Translations under genes and position numbers: made by a program
NCBI GenBank assembly: GCA_947259925.1
Contig: CAMYOG010000021.1
Span: 1 to 62,177 of the forward strand
DNA from: Thermoanaerobaculia bacterium
GTDB taxonomy: Bacteria > Acidobacteriota > Thermoanaerobaculia > Multivoradales > JAHEKO01
Direction: 5' to 3'
DNA: 62,177 nucleotides
Shown: positions 34,063 through 43,034 of the stretch, one piece after another
How the letters are laid out: each line of letters starts with the position of its first letter
Numbering within the stretch: the stretch's first letter is position 1
Notes under the pieces: model-generated
Told to the model about the DNA's origin: nothing
The model's input: the letters and a program-made list of their open reading frames with translations, nothing else
Database searches by the model: none

Positions 34063-34998
34063 TCAGACGGTCGCCGCCGGGATCTTGTCGACCCACTCCT
34101 TGACCGCGCCGGCACTCTGGTGGAGCGCTTCCCGCTCCTCGTCGGTGAGCGCGATCTCGACCACCTTCTCCATGCCCTCGCGGCCGAGCTGAATCGGCAC
34201 GCCGGCGAAGGTCTCGGTCAGACCGTACTCCCCCTCCAGGTACGCGGCGCACGGCAGGATCTTGTGCTTGTCCTTCAGGATCGCCTCGACCATCTCGGCG
34301 ACCGCCAGAGCGGGCGCGTAGTAGGCCGAGCCGGTCTTGAGCAGCGCCACGATCTCGCCGCCCCCCTTGCGCGTGCGCTCGACGATCGCGTTGATCTTGT
34401 CCTCCGGCAGCAGCTTGGTGATCGGGATGCCGGCGACGGTCGAGAACCTGGGCAGCGGCACCATGCTGTCGCCGTGCCCGCCGAGCACGAAGGCGTGCGT
34501 GTTCTCCACCGATACCCCGAGCTCCATGGCGATGAACGCCCGCATGCGCGCCGAGTCCAGGATGCCGGCCATGCCGATCACCCGGTTGCGCGGAAATCCG
34601 GAAGCGCGCCGCGCCACCTCGCACATCACGTCGAGCGGGTTGGTCACCACGATCAGGATCGCCTCGGGTGAGACCTCGGTGGCCTGGGTGACGCAGCTCT
34701 CGACGATCTCGAGGTTCTTGAAGAAGAGATCGTCGCGGCTCATCCCCGGCTTGCGCGGCAGACCGGCGGTGATCACGATGATCTGCGAGTCGGCGGTGTC
34801 GGCGTAGTCGTTGGTGCCCAGGATGTTCGAATCGAAGCCAAAGATCGGCGTCGATTCCCAGCTGTCGAGCGCCTTGCCCTGCGGCACGCCCTCCAGGACG
34901 TCCAGTAGGACGACGTCGCCCAGCTCGAGGCGAGCGCAGTTGAAGGCGACCGTCTCACCGACGTGCCCGGCGCCAATGACCGTTAGCTTGTTCCTCAT
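34063..34998 (-). CDS. mdh: malate dehydrogenase, LDH-like type
   Basis: The enzyme interconverts malate and oxaloacetate with NAD. The 311 residues begin [19 protein letters not shown] (Rossmann motif). Catalytic features are [16 protein letters not shown] (substrate-binding Arg loop typical of malate rather than lactate specificity), [24 protein letters not shown] and the active-site His in [12 protein letters not shown]. It belongs to the tetrameric LDH-like MDH group. AGGAGG lies five bases before the ATG. It is 79 nt downstream of citrate synthase on the same strand and convergent with the hemerythrin gene. Confidence 0.95.
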   Translation of the reverse strand: MRNKLTVIGAGHVGETVAFNCARLELGDVVLLDVLEGVPQGKALDSWESTPIFGFDSNILGTNDYADTADSQIIVITAGLPRKPGMSRDDLFFKNLEIVESCVTQATEVSPEAILIVVTNPLDVMCEVARRASGFPRNRVIGMAGILDSARMRAFIAMELGVSVENTHAFVLGGHGDSMVPLPRFSTVAGIPITKLLPEDKINAIVERTRKGGGEIVALLKTGSAYYAPALAVAEMVEAILKDKHKILPCAAYLEGEYGLTETFAGVPIQLGREGMEKVVEIALTDEEREALHQSAGAVKEWVDKIPAATV

Positions 34999-35077
34999 GT
35001 CTCCTCCTTGCCCCCATGCCGCTGGGGGCGATCCGAGGGGGGCGCCACGCCCCCCTCGCACGACTGGCCGCTCCGGC

Positions 35078-36397
<1,320 letters not shown>

Positions 36398-36739
36398 GGT
36401 GTCTCCCTCCCTGAAATGGCGGCCCTTGCCGGCGCTGATCGCACCTCCTCGCCGGGATCTACCCGGTCCCAGGCGGGCGTCGCGTCGTCCCAACTCGAGC
36501 TCCAGAGTCCGCGACGGCGGCCCTGGCTGACGCGCCGGAGTGCCCTGCCTCGTTACCTCTATGCCTTATAAGGACATCCGGGCCGCGACAACACCCGGGC
36601 GGGTGGCGAAACCAGACCCGGACGGGGCATCGCCACCCGCGTCGGGGCGCGGCCGTGGCGGAGGTCCACCACCCGGCCGGTCGGTGTCCGCCAACGCCCG
36701 GCTGGACCCAGCGGTCCGCCGTCGAGCGGGCGATCGCGT
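36398..36739. other. 342-bp intergenic region upstream of gltA
   Basis: No convincing gene is seen. The region contains a perfect 10-bp palindrome CCTTATAAGG at 36564-36573, AT-rich in a GC-rich setting, about 165 bases upstream of the gltA start. It could hold a -10 element or an operator for the gltA-mdh unit. The left part (36400-36535) and the GC-rich right part (36580-36730) show no further recognisable signal. Confidence 0.5.
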
Positions 36740-37606
36740 CTAGCCGTCGGAGAGATCGATCAGCACCACCGCTTCGCCGTGCTTCTTGATCTTCTTGTCG
36801 TAGTGCTCGAGCAGCTTGACGCGGCGGGCGAAGAGGCCCTTGAGCTCACTTCCGCGCAGGTAGGGTCCGATCTCCCTCTCCACGGCCGCGAGATCGAGGT
36901 CGCGGAGGTTTTCGTAGAACTTGCGATCGATGCGAGTCAGGATCTTGACGTCGTCGAGCTTCTTCCACTGCCGGAAGGCGCGCGTGAAATCGAAGATCCA
37001 GAGCTTCCAGTCCTCGTCGATCAGACTGTTGCCGAGGTTCGGGTCGCGGTTCAGCACCAGCTGATGGAAGGCAGCGGCCAGGCGCCTCTGATCGTCGAAG
37101 TGCGTCAGGTTGGGCGGCTTGCGCTCCCCCTCCTGGTACTCGGCCATCCCCATCAGGACCCGGTCGACCCACCAGGTAACCGACGCCTTCTCGCCCTCGA
37201 CCAGCCGTTCCACCGACACCGGCACCATCTGCAGATCGAGCAGTTTGTCGAGCCGGTAGGCGGCGATGTTGAAGCCCCAGAAATCGCGGAAGTTCATCTC
37301 CGACTTGTCCCCGGCGGTGAACTTCTGCATGTAGATGTCGACGGTCTGGACGTGGGCGTCGTGGGTCAGGCGACCGTCGGAGAGCGTCGCTCGCCGCGAG
37401 TCGGTGACGCCGACGCCAACGGCCTGTAGCTCGTCGATCCGGGCGTTGAGCAGGAAGCCCTCCTGCTCCGCGCGGGTCAGCTCGACCGGATCACCCGGCG
37501 ACTGTGCGCGCAGTGGCAACGCTCCCTGGATGAGCAGAATCACCAGGAGCGCCGTTCGTGCTTCGGGAATGCGACTCAGCTGCACGGTACGACGATATTC
37601 TCTCAT
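36740..37606 (-). CDS. secreted protein with kinase-like motif
   Basis: The 288-residue product starts at an ATG at 37606 and has an N-terminal hydrophobic leader (ARTALLVILLIQGALPLRAQ), so it is probably periplasmic or lipid-anchored. The middle contains FHQLVLNRDPNLGNSLIDED then WKLWIFDFTRAFR, a pattern reminiscent of the catalytic loop (D..xxN) and the metal-binding D-F-x of atypical protein/lipid kinases (PI3K/HipA/Fam20-like). NLGFN-terminal parts such as GFNIAAYRLDKLLDL and WWVDRVLMGMAEYQ fit an N-lobe/C-lobe layout. Kinase activity is inference from motif shape only. It is divergent from the next secreted protein gene. Confidence 0.6.
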   Translation of the reverse strand: MREYRRTVQLSRIPEARTALLVILLIQGALPLRAQSPGDPVELTRAEQEGFLLNARIDELQAVGVGVTDSRRATLSDGRLTHDAHVQTVDIYMQKFTAGDKSEMNFRDFWGFNIAAYRLDKLLDLQMVPVSVERLVEGEKASVTWWVDRVLMGMAEYQEGERKPPNLTHFDDQRRLAAAFHQLVLNRDPNLGNSLIDEDWKLWIFDFTRAFRQWKKLDDVKILTRIDRKFYENLRDLDLAAVEREIGPYLRGSELKGLFARRVKLLEHYDKKIKKHGEAVVLIDLSDG

Positions 37607-37660
37607 GCGGGTGTAATAGCGACACGTTCCAGCCGTATGTATAGGCCGAGGCCTCGAGAC

Positions 37661-38326
37661 ATGAGACGACTCCTCATTGCGCCGGCTGTCCTGATCGTCG
37701 TGGCACTCGCCCCGGCGTGCGCCGGGCAGGAGCCTATACCAGAGGAGCCTGTACCGGAGGGCCACATGCGGGCCTCCGATTGCACGGCGTGGATCGAGAC
37801 GACCTATCGGGTGACCCAGCTGAGCCGTGAGCTCGGCCTCGAGCTCGCCGAGGAGTACGCCGCCGCCCTCGCCTGCGTCGAGCACGACACCTCGAGAATG
37901 AAGCCCGTCTTCCCCGTCAGCTGGTGCGACAACGTCTTCAAGATCCACTGCTCGACGCTCGATCTCCTGGCCGAGATCGCCGACGCCGAGGTCGCGCGGT
38001 GTGGCCGGCTGCTGCGCGAATCGCTGGGCGTCGAGACCGGTCGACACCAGGCCTGGAAGGCGTGCGCGCGGGACTCGATCTTCGATCGGTACTCGCTCGA
38101 GGGGCGATCGGCCGATGAGGCGGCCTGCCGTACGGCGCTGCTCGAGGAGTGCGGCGTCGAGATCACCGCGGCCGAGGCCCCGGCGTTCGCTGACTGCTGC
38201 TCGGCGGAGACGCACGACCCCGAGCGCTGCCGGATGATCGAGCCGTCCTTCACCCGCGGCCCGTGTCTCGACTACCCCGTCTGCGTCAACCGCCTCTCGG
38301 GGGAGTGGCTCTCTTGCTCCGAGTGA
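37661..38326 (+). CDS. secreted Cys-rich hypothetical protein
   Basis: The 221-residue product begins with MRRLLIAPAVLIVVALAPACAGQ, a signal peptide; the Cys after APA could be lipidated but the lipobox is imperfect. The mature part has about a dozen Cys (SDCTAW, ALACVEHD, SWCDNVFKIHCS, ARCGRLL, KACARD, EECGVE, ADCCSA, PERCR, GPCLDYPVC), suggesting a disulfide-stabilised extracellular protein. No family is recognised. An alternative ATG lies eight codons upstream at 37637 but adds a charged leader. The following PQQ-propeller gene starts inside its 3' end. Confidence 0.6.
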   Translation: MRRLLIAPAVLIVVALAPACAGQEPIPEEPVPEGHMRASDCTAWIETTYRVTQLSRELGLELAEEYAAALACVEHDTSRMKPVFPVSWCDNVFKIHCSTLDLLAEIADAEVARCGRLLRESLGVETGRHQAWKACARDSIFDRYSLEGRSADEAACRTALLEECGVEITAAEAPAFADCCSAETHDPERCRMIEPSFTRGPCLDYPVCVNRLSGEWLSCSE

Positions 38327-39561
38327 GCCTCGGGCTGATCGCGGCACTCGCGCTGCAGGCCGCGGCTCCCGGTGCACCCGGCGCTCCGACCGGCGCCGGC
38401 TGGCCGCAGTGGGGAGGTCCGAGCCGAGATTTCAGGGCAGCGGTCGGCCGTCTCGCGGAGAGCTGGCCCGCCGAGGGACCGCCTACCCTCTGGAGCCGGC
38501 CGCTCGGTGAGGGTCAGTCGGGGATCCTGGTCGACGGCGGGCAGCTCTACACCATGTATCGGTCGGGCGACGACGAGGTCGTCGTCTCCCTCGACGCGGC
38601 GACCGGCGACACCGTCTGGGAGCATCGTTACCGGCAGCAACCTCACGAGCAGCACATCCGGCAGCACGGCGTGGGTCCGCGCTCGACTCCCCTGATCGCC
38701 GGCGACCGGCTCTTCACCATCGGCATCTCGGGCAAGCTGCTCGGGCTCGACAAAGCGGACGGCTCGGTCCTTTGGCAACGCGAGCTGTGGGGCCCAGAGC
38801 TGGGTGGCCACCCGCAGGGAAGCGGCTACTCGTCCAGCCCGCTGGCGCACGCCGGCATGGTCATCGTTCCGGTGGGCGCGGACGACGCCGGACTCGTCGC
38901 CTTCGACCAGGCGGACGGCAAGATCGTGTGGAAGTCGGCCGGGCTCCGCAACAGCTACTCTTCGCCCTCGATCCTCGACCTCGCCGGCCGGCCCCAGCTG
39001 GTCTCCTTCATGGCCGAAGAGCTGATCGGCCTCGACCCGGCCACCGGCACACTCCTCTGGCGCTACCCGCACGTCAACCAGTGGCGCCACAACATCAACG
39101 TCCCGTTGGCCGCTGGCGACCTCCTCTTCCTCTCCTCCCCCCAGGCCGGCGCCCGGGGCCTCAAGCTGGTGCCCAACGGCGACTCCTTCGACGTCGAGGT
39201 GGTCTGGTCGTCTCGCCGCATTCAGCTCTATCACGTCACCTCGGTACGGAACGGGCACTGGGTGTACGGCTCCACCGGCGTCACATCGCCTGCCTTCATG
39301 ATCGCCGTCGACATCCGCACCGGCGAGGTCGCCTGGCGCGAGCGCGGCTTCGCCAAGGCCAACTGCGTCGCCGCCGGCGACCGGCTCGTGGTCCTCGACG
39401 AAGACGGCTGGCTGTACCTGGTCGCCGCCACGCCGCAGGAGCTGGTCGTCCAGAGCCGAGCCCGGCTCCTCGAGAGGACCGCCTGGACGGCTCCGACGAT
39501 CGTCGGCACCACGCTCTACGCCCGCGACGACCACCGCGTGGTGGCGGTCGATCTGGGCTAG
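38314..39561 (+). CDS. PQQ-like beta-propeller repeat protein, secreted
   Basis: The product has a signal peptide (LGLIAALALQAAAPG) and a string of PQQ/BamB-like propeller blades, each of the form 'LDAATGDTVWEHRY', 'LDKADGSVLWQREL', 'FDQADGKIVWKSAG', 'LDPATGTLLWRYP', 'VDIRTGEVAWRER', preceded by PQWGGPSRDF. Such proteins are often periplasmic with unknown ligand; enzymatic PQQ ligands are not evident. The start is uncertain: TTG at 38314 has GGGGGAG eight bases upstream, while GTG at 38305 or 38323 are alternatives. It overlaps the upstream gene. A related propeller with membrane helices lies at 52482. Confidence 0.8.
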   Translation: MLRVSLGLIAALALQAAAPGAPGAPTGAGWPQWGGPSRDFRAAVGRLAESWPAEGPPTLWSRPLGEGQSGILVDGGQLYTMYRSGDDEVVVSLDAATGDTVWEHRYRQQPHEQHIRQHGVGPRSTPLIAGDRLFTIGISGKLLGLDKADGSVLWQRELWGPELGGHPQGSGYSSSPLAHAGMVIVPVGADDAGLVAFDQADGKIVWKSAGLRNSYSSPSILDLAGRPQLVSFMAEELIGLDPATGTLLWRYPHVNQWRHNINVPLAAGDLLFLSSPQAGARGLKLVPNGDSFDVEVVWSSRRIQLYHVTSVRNGHWVYGSTGVTSPAFMIAVDIRTGEVAWRERGFAKANCVAAGDRLVVLDEDGWLYLVAATPQELVVQSRARLLERTAWTAPTIVGTTLYARDDHRVVAVDLG

Positions 39562-39582
39562 CGCGTCGCCTCGTTCGCGCGG

Positions 39583-41784
39583 CTACGGCGTCGTGACCCG
39601 CCGCTCGTTGCTGTACGCCGACGTGCCCTCGGCGTTGAACGCCTGCACCCGGAAGGTGTAGGTCGTCCCCGAGGCGAGACCGTCGACGAAGAGTTTCCGC
39701 TTGCCGGCCGCGGTGGTACCGATGCGCTCGAACGGGCCTCCAGCGGTGCTCATCTCGACGTGGAAGCCCTCTTCGTTGTTCGACTTGTCCTTCCACTTGA
39801 GCCGCACGCGAGTCGACGACAGAGCCTTGGCCTTGAGCCGCTTGGGAGCCGCGAGCACGCCGCCACCCGATTCGAGGCAGACGTCGATCTCCGGGCCGAA
39901 GCCGAGATCGACGCCCGCGCCGTCGACGCAGCTCAGGCCGGCGCGACACTGGCGGTCGCCGTCGCAATCGCCCTCACCGACGTCGCAGAGGCCGCAGAGC
40001 GCACAGTACTCTTGGGCTCCGGGCTGGAACGGACAGTCCTCCGGCGCCGCCTGGAGGCAGACGCTGGTGCCGGCCCTGAAGCCGAGCTCGGGGCCGACGT
40101 CGTCGAAACAGTTGAGGAAGCCGTCGCACTCGCCGGTGCTCTTGCAGTTGCCCTCACCCGCCTCGCACGGGCCACAGGCTTCACAGTAGTCGCGATCGCC
40201 GGGCGCGAGCGGACAGAAGCCGCGCTCGCGAAAGGCGCAGACGTCCGTGGCGGGCGGCAGACCGAAGGTCGCACCGACGTCGTCGACGCAGATGAGGCCC
40301 CCCTGGCACTCCCGGTCGATATCGCAGTCCCCGGCGCCGAAGCCGCACGGGCCACACCGCCGGCAGTAGTCGGGATCGCCCGGATCGAGGTCACAGCCGC
40401 CCGCGGCCCGGCAGACGTTCACCCCGGCGGCGAGACCGAAGTCCTCCCCGCTGTCGGGCGCGCAGAAGAGCCCCGGCGCGCACTCGCTGTCGGCTTCGCA
40501 GTTGCCTTCGCCGCCGACGCACGGTCCGCACTCCAGGCAGAAGTCGGGGTCACCGGGCTCGAGCCGGCAGGCCGGGTCGTCGATCTCGGGGGAGAAGCGC
40601 TCGACCTCGGCCGCGAACTCGTCGATGATCCGGGCGTTGTCGCGCTCGTTGCGCAGACCGGTCGTGCGGCGGTCGTACCGGACACCCGGACTGGAGAAGA
40701 ACGGCTGGGCGGGACAGCGCCCCTCGCACGCCGTGTCGTACGACATCACCGTCCGATAGCGACCGTCGTAGTAGTGGCCCCGTCCGTAGATGTAGCGGCC
40801 GGCGGCGACCGAGGCATCTTCGGGATTGTGATCGGCGCCGAGGATGTGCCCGACCTCGTGCGCGAATGTATCGGCGCCGCACACCCGCCGCGAAACGAAG
40901 AAGGCCCGGCTGAGGGTCGCACCGCCCGGGCGGTAGATCATCGCCGCGGCGCCGCAGAAGCTGGCATTTTGATCGAGGATCAGCCCGACCATGTCGGCGC
41001 CGTGGGCGTCGCGCAGCTCCGCGACCGACCGGGACGACACCAGCCAGTCGAGCGCCGAGTCGCCGGTCACCCCGTCCGGGAGCGTCACCTCCGCCGCGTG
41101 GGCGAGTCGGACCCGCGCCTCGACCTCACTGTTGTGCAGAGCGACGTTGGTCAGGTCGACGTAGTGCTGGACGATCGCCCGGGCGTTGCGCCGCGTCCGG
41201 ACCGCCGCGGTCAGCTCGCGCACGTAAAGGACGAGCAGGTCGATGCGGGGCGTGCGGTTGGCGGCGCTCGACTCCCGGTCAGCCTCGACGCGCGCCCGCA
41301 GCTCCCGTCCCTCGGCCGTCGGTCCGTGAAGCGGCGCGCCGCCGCAGCCCGGGAGAGTCGCCGAATCGACCTCCAGGACGGCATGGCTGCCGTCGCCGTC
41401 GGGGTAGATCTGATAGGTCCGCTCCCGGCCGAACAGGGTGCCGGCGAGTCGCCCCGCGGTGACGGTGAGCACCAGCTGCTCGCCGAGCGCCGTCCGACCG
41501 GTCCAGAGGAGATCCTGGCCCTGGCGGCGCTCGACACGGGACCGCCGGGCGCTCGCCAGCTCGCCCCGAGGCAGCTCGACCTCGACGATCGACGCCCGCT
41601 CGAGGGCGGCCGGCTCGACCCGGGCGGCGTAGCCGGTCCCGGCAGAATGTGGGACCGAGTGGAGGCGTTCTCCGAGGCGCACCAGCCGGCTGCCGCCCTC
41701 GGCGGCGGCCGCCGCTAGCGAGACCGCCGGGAGGGCGACCGTGAGCGCGATCGATATCAGCAGTCTGCGATTCGCCATACCCAT
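39583..41784 (-). CDS. secreted zinc metalloprotease with Cys-rich repeats and FN3 domain
   Basis: The 733-residue product has a signal peptide, a pro-region, and a reprolysin-like (M12B/metzincin) catalytic domain with FAHEVGHILGADHN (near residue 308) and a Met-turn RTVMSYD. Zinc would be held by the three His of HExxHxxGxxH. Downstream are four similar Cys-rich repeats of ~60-65 residues (pattern GDPDYCxxCGPCxxGxGxCDxDxECxxGLxC...V..C), and a C-terminal fibronectin type III domain (RLKAKALSSTRVRLKWKDKS...YTFRVQAFNAEG). It is likely a secreted protease binding polymeric substrates. The ATG at 41784 follows GGGG by nine bases; GTG 41790 and ATG 41778 are alternatives. Confidence 0.88.
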   Translation of the reverse strand: MGMANRRLLISIALTVALPAVSLAAAAAEGGSRLVRLGERLHSVPHSAGTGYAARVEPAALERASIVEVELPRGELASARRSRVERRQGQDLLWTGRTALGEQLVLTVTAGRLAGTLFGRERTYQIYPDGDGSHAVLEVDSATLPGCGGAPLHGPTAEGRELRARVEADRESSAANRTPRIDLLVLYVRELTAAVRTRRNARAIVQHYVDLTNVALHNSEVEARVRLAHAAEVTLPDGVTGDSALDWLVSSRSVAELRDAHGADMVGLILDQNASFCGAAAMIYRPGGATLSRAFFVSRRVCGADTFAHEVGHILGADHNPEDASVAAGRYIYGRGHYYDGRYRTVMSYDTACEGRCPAQPFFSSPGVRYDRRTTGLRNERDNARIIDEFAAEVERFSPEIDDPACRLEPGDPDFCLECGPCVGGEGNCEADSECAPGLFCAPDSGEDFGLAAGVNVCRAAGGCDLDPGDPDYCRRCGPCGFGAGDCDIDRECQGGLICVDDVGATFGLPPATDVCAFRERGFCPLAPGDRDYCEACGPCEAGEGNCKSTGECDGFLNCFDDVGPELGFRAGTSVCLQAAPEDCPFQPGAQEYCALCGLCDVGEGDCDGDRQCRAGLSCVDGAGVDLGFGPEIDVCLESGGGVLAAPKRLKAKALSSTRVRLKWKDKSNNEEGFHVEMSTAGGPFERIGTTAAGKRKLFVDGLASGTTYTFRVQAFNAEGTSAYSNERRVTTP

Positions 41785-41879
41785 CCGCACCGGCCCCGAC
41801 CCCCCGATGCACAGTCTAGACCAGGCAGTCGCGCCAGGCCGGTGAGGAAGACCACTCCGGATCCGGCCCGCGACTGCGG

Positions 41880-42638
41880 TCAGTGGGAGTCGTCGAGCTG
41901 GCGCCAGCTACTGCGGATGCGCGCCGCCTCGGCGCCAGCCCGCTCGCCGCGCACCGAGAAGAGCACCGTCGTCGAGTCTCGTTCGGGAAGGATCCGAGCT
42001 CGGGTGGCGACGCTGTCGCCGTAGTTGAGCTCGGCGAGAAAGTCGACCTCGAGCGCGGTCAGTCGCCGCTCGGCGAAGAACTCGATGTCGAGCGTCTCCA
42101 GCGCCCACTCCAGATACTTGACGTGATTGACGTGGATGTTGATGTCGATGTCGCTCTGCCGGATCGTGAACCGAGCTTCGCGGTCCGACGCCTCGAGCGG
42201 CGGCAGCTTGGCCCAGGTCTCGGCGAGCGCTCGCTCACGCTCGGGCAGCCGCAGCGCGCGCACTGCCGCGGGGATGCGCACCACCCGCCGTCGGACGAGA
42301 TCGATCACGAACCAGGTACTAGTCGCCCGCGCCAGGACACCGTCCGCGTCCTCGACCAGGAAGTCGCGCATGACGAAGAAGCCGCGCAAGCGCGACGGCC
42401 AGGTCGTCACCCGAACCTCGTCGCGCCAGCGGGGGAGTCGCTCGACCTCCAGCTGGAGTCGCCCGAGCACCCAGGTCAGATCGTCGCGTCGCAGATCATC
42501 GATCGAGATGCCGAGATCGGCGGCGTGGGTGCTCGCCACCTCCTGGAGATAGTTGCACAGCCCCGGGATCGAGAGTCGCCCGCTCGGGTCGGTCTCGTAG
42601 GAGCGGACCTCGAATCGGAGGGTCAGGGAATCGGCCAT
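41880..42638 (-). CDS. acyl-ACP thioesterase-like hot-dog protein
   Basis: The 252-residue protein consists of two tandem hot-dog folds like FatA/acyl-ACP thioesterases. The first half has EVRSYETDPSGRLSIPGLCNYLQEVASTHAADLG and TWVLGRLQLEVERLPRW, the second has IRQSDIDINIHVNHVKYLEWALETL with the expected Asn/His catalytic residues. It would hydrolyse acyl-ACP or acyl-CoA to free fatty acids. The ATG at 42638 gives a normal family N-terminus. It is the last gene of a minus-strand cluster, 20 nt after a small hypothetical gene. Confidence 0.85.
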   Translation of the reverse strand: MADSLTLRFEVRSYETDPSGRLSIPGLCNYLQEVASTHAADLGISIDDLRRDDLTWVLGRLQLEVERLPRWRDEVRVTTWPSRLRGFFVMRDFLVEDADGVLARATSTWFVIDLVRRRVVRIPAAVRALRLPERERALAETWAKLPPLEASDREARFTIRQSDIDINIHVNHVKYLEWALETLDIEFFAERRLTALEVDFLAELNYGDSVATRARILPERDSTTVLFSVRGERAGAEAARIRSSWRQLDDSH

Positions 42639-42658
42639 GAGCAGGGCGCCGACGCCGC

Positions 42659-43030
42659 CTAGTGGACGGCCCGCTCGTGCCCGGGGATCGCGCTCTCGTC
42701 GAATCCATGGGAGAGGACGAAGAAGTAGGCGGCTATGAGCTCGGTCCCCTCCTCGCTCACCAGCTCGAACGCCCACTCGCCCTCCGGCTCCTCGGGCAGC
42801 GCCTGGACGTAGGCGACCCGGGTCGTGTCGATCGCCAGCTCAGCCATCAGCCGCTTGCCGCGGATCACCTGGACGAAGACGTTCTGGCCGTCGACCGAGA
42901 AGTGCCAGTGCAGATCCTCGTCGTCGAAGAGCAGGGTGTCCTGGGTGCCGGCGCGCGCGATGCAGTTGACGTGCTGCAGGATCCACTGCCAGAACGTCTC
43001 GAACGAGAGGGTGGGCGGCGATTCCGTCAT
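42659..43030 (-). CDS. hypothetical protein in GWxTD cluster
   Basis: A 123-residue cytoplasmic protein without signal or membrane segment. It contains Trp-rich and acidic blocks (FETFWQWILQHVN, LLFDDEDLHWHFSVDGQNVFVQVIRG, ELIAAYFFVLSHG). No family is recognised. It begins four bases after the GWxTD/VWA gene stop and ends 20 bases before the thioesterase start, so it belongs to the same transcript. Confidence 0.6.
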   Translation of the reverse strand: MTESPPTLSFETFWQWILQHVNCIARAGTQDTLLFDDEDLHWHFSVDGQNVFVQVIRGKRLMAELAIDTTRVAYVQALPEEPEGEWAFELVSEEGTELIAAYFFVLSHGFDESAIPGHERAVH

Positions 43031-43034
43031 CGGA

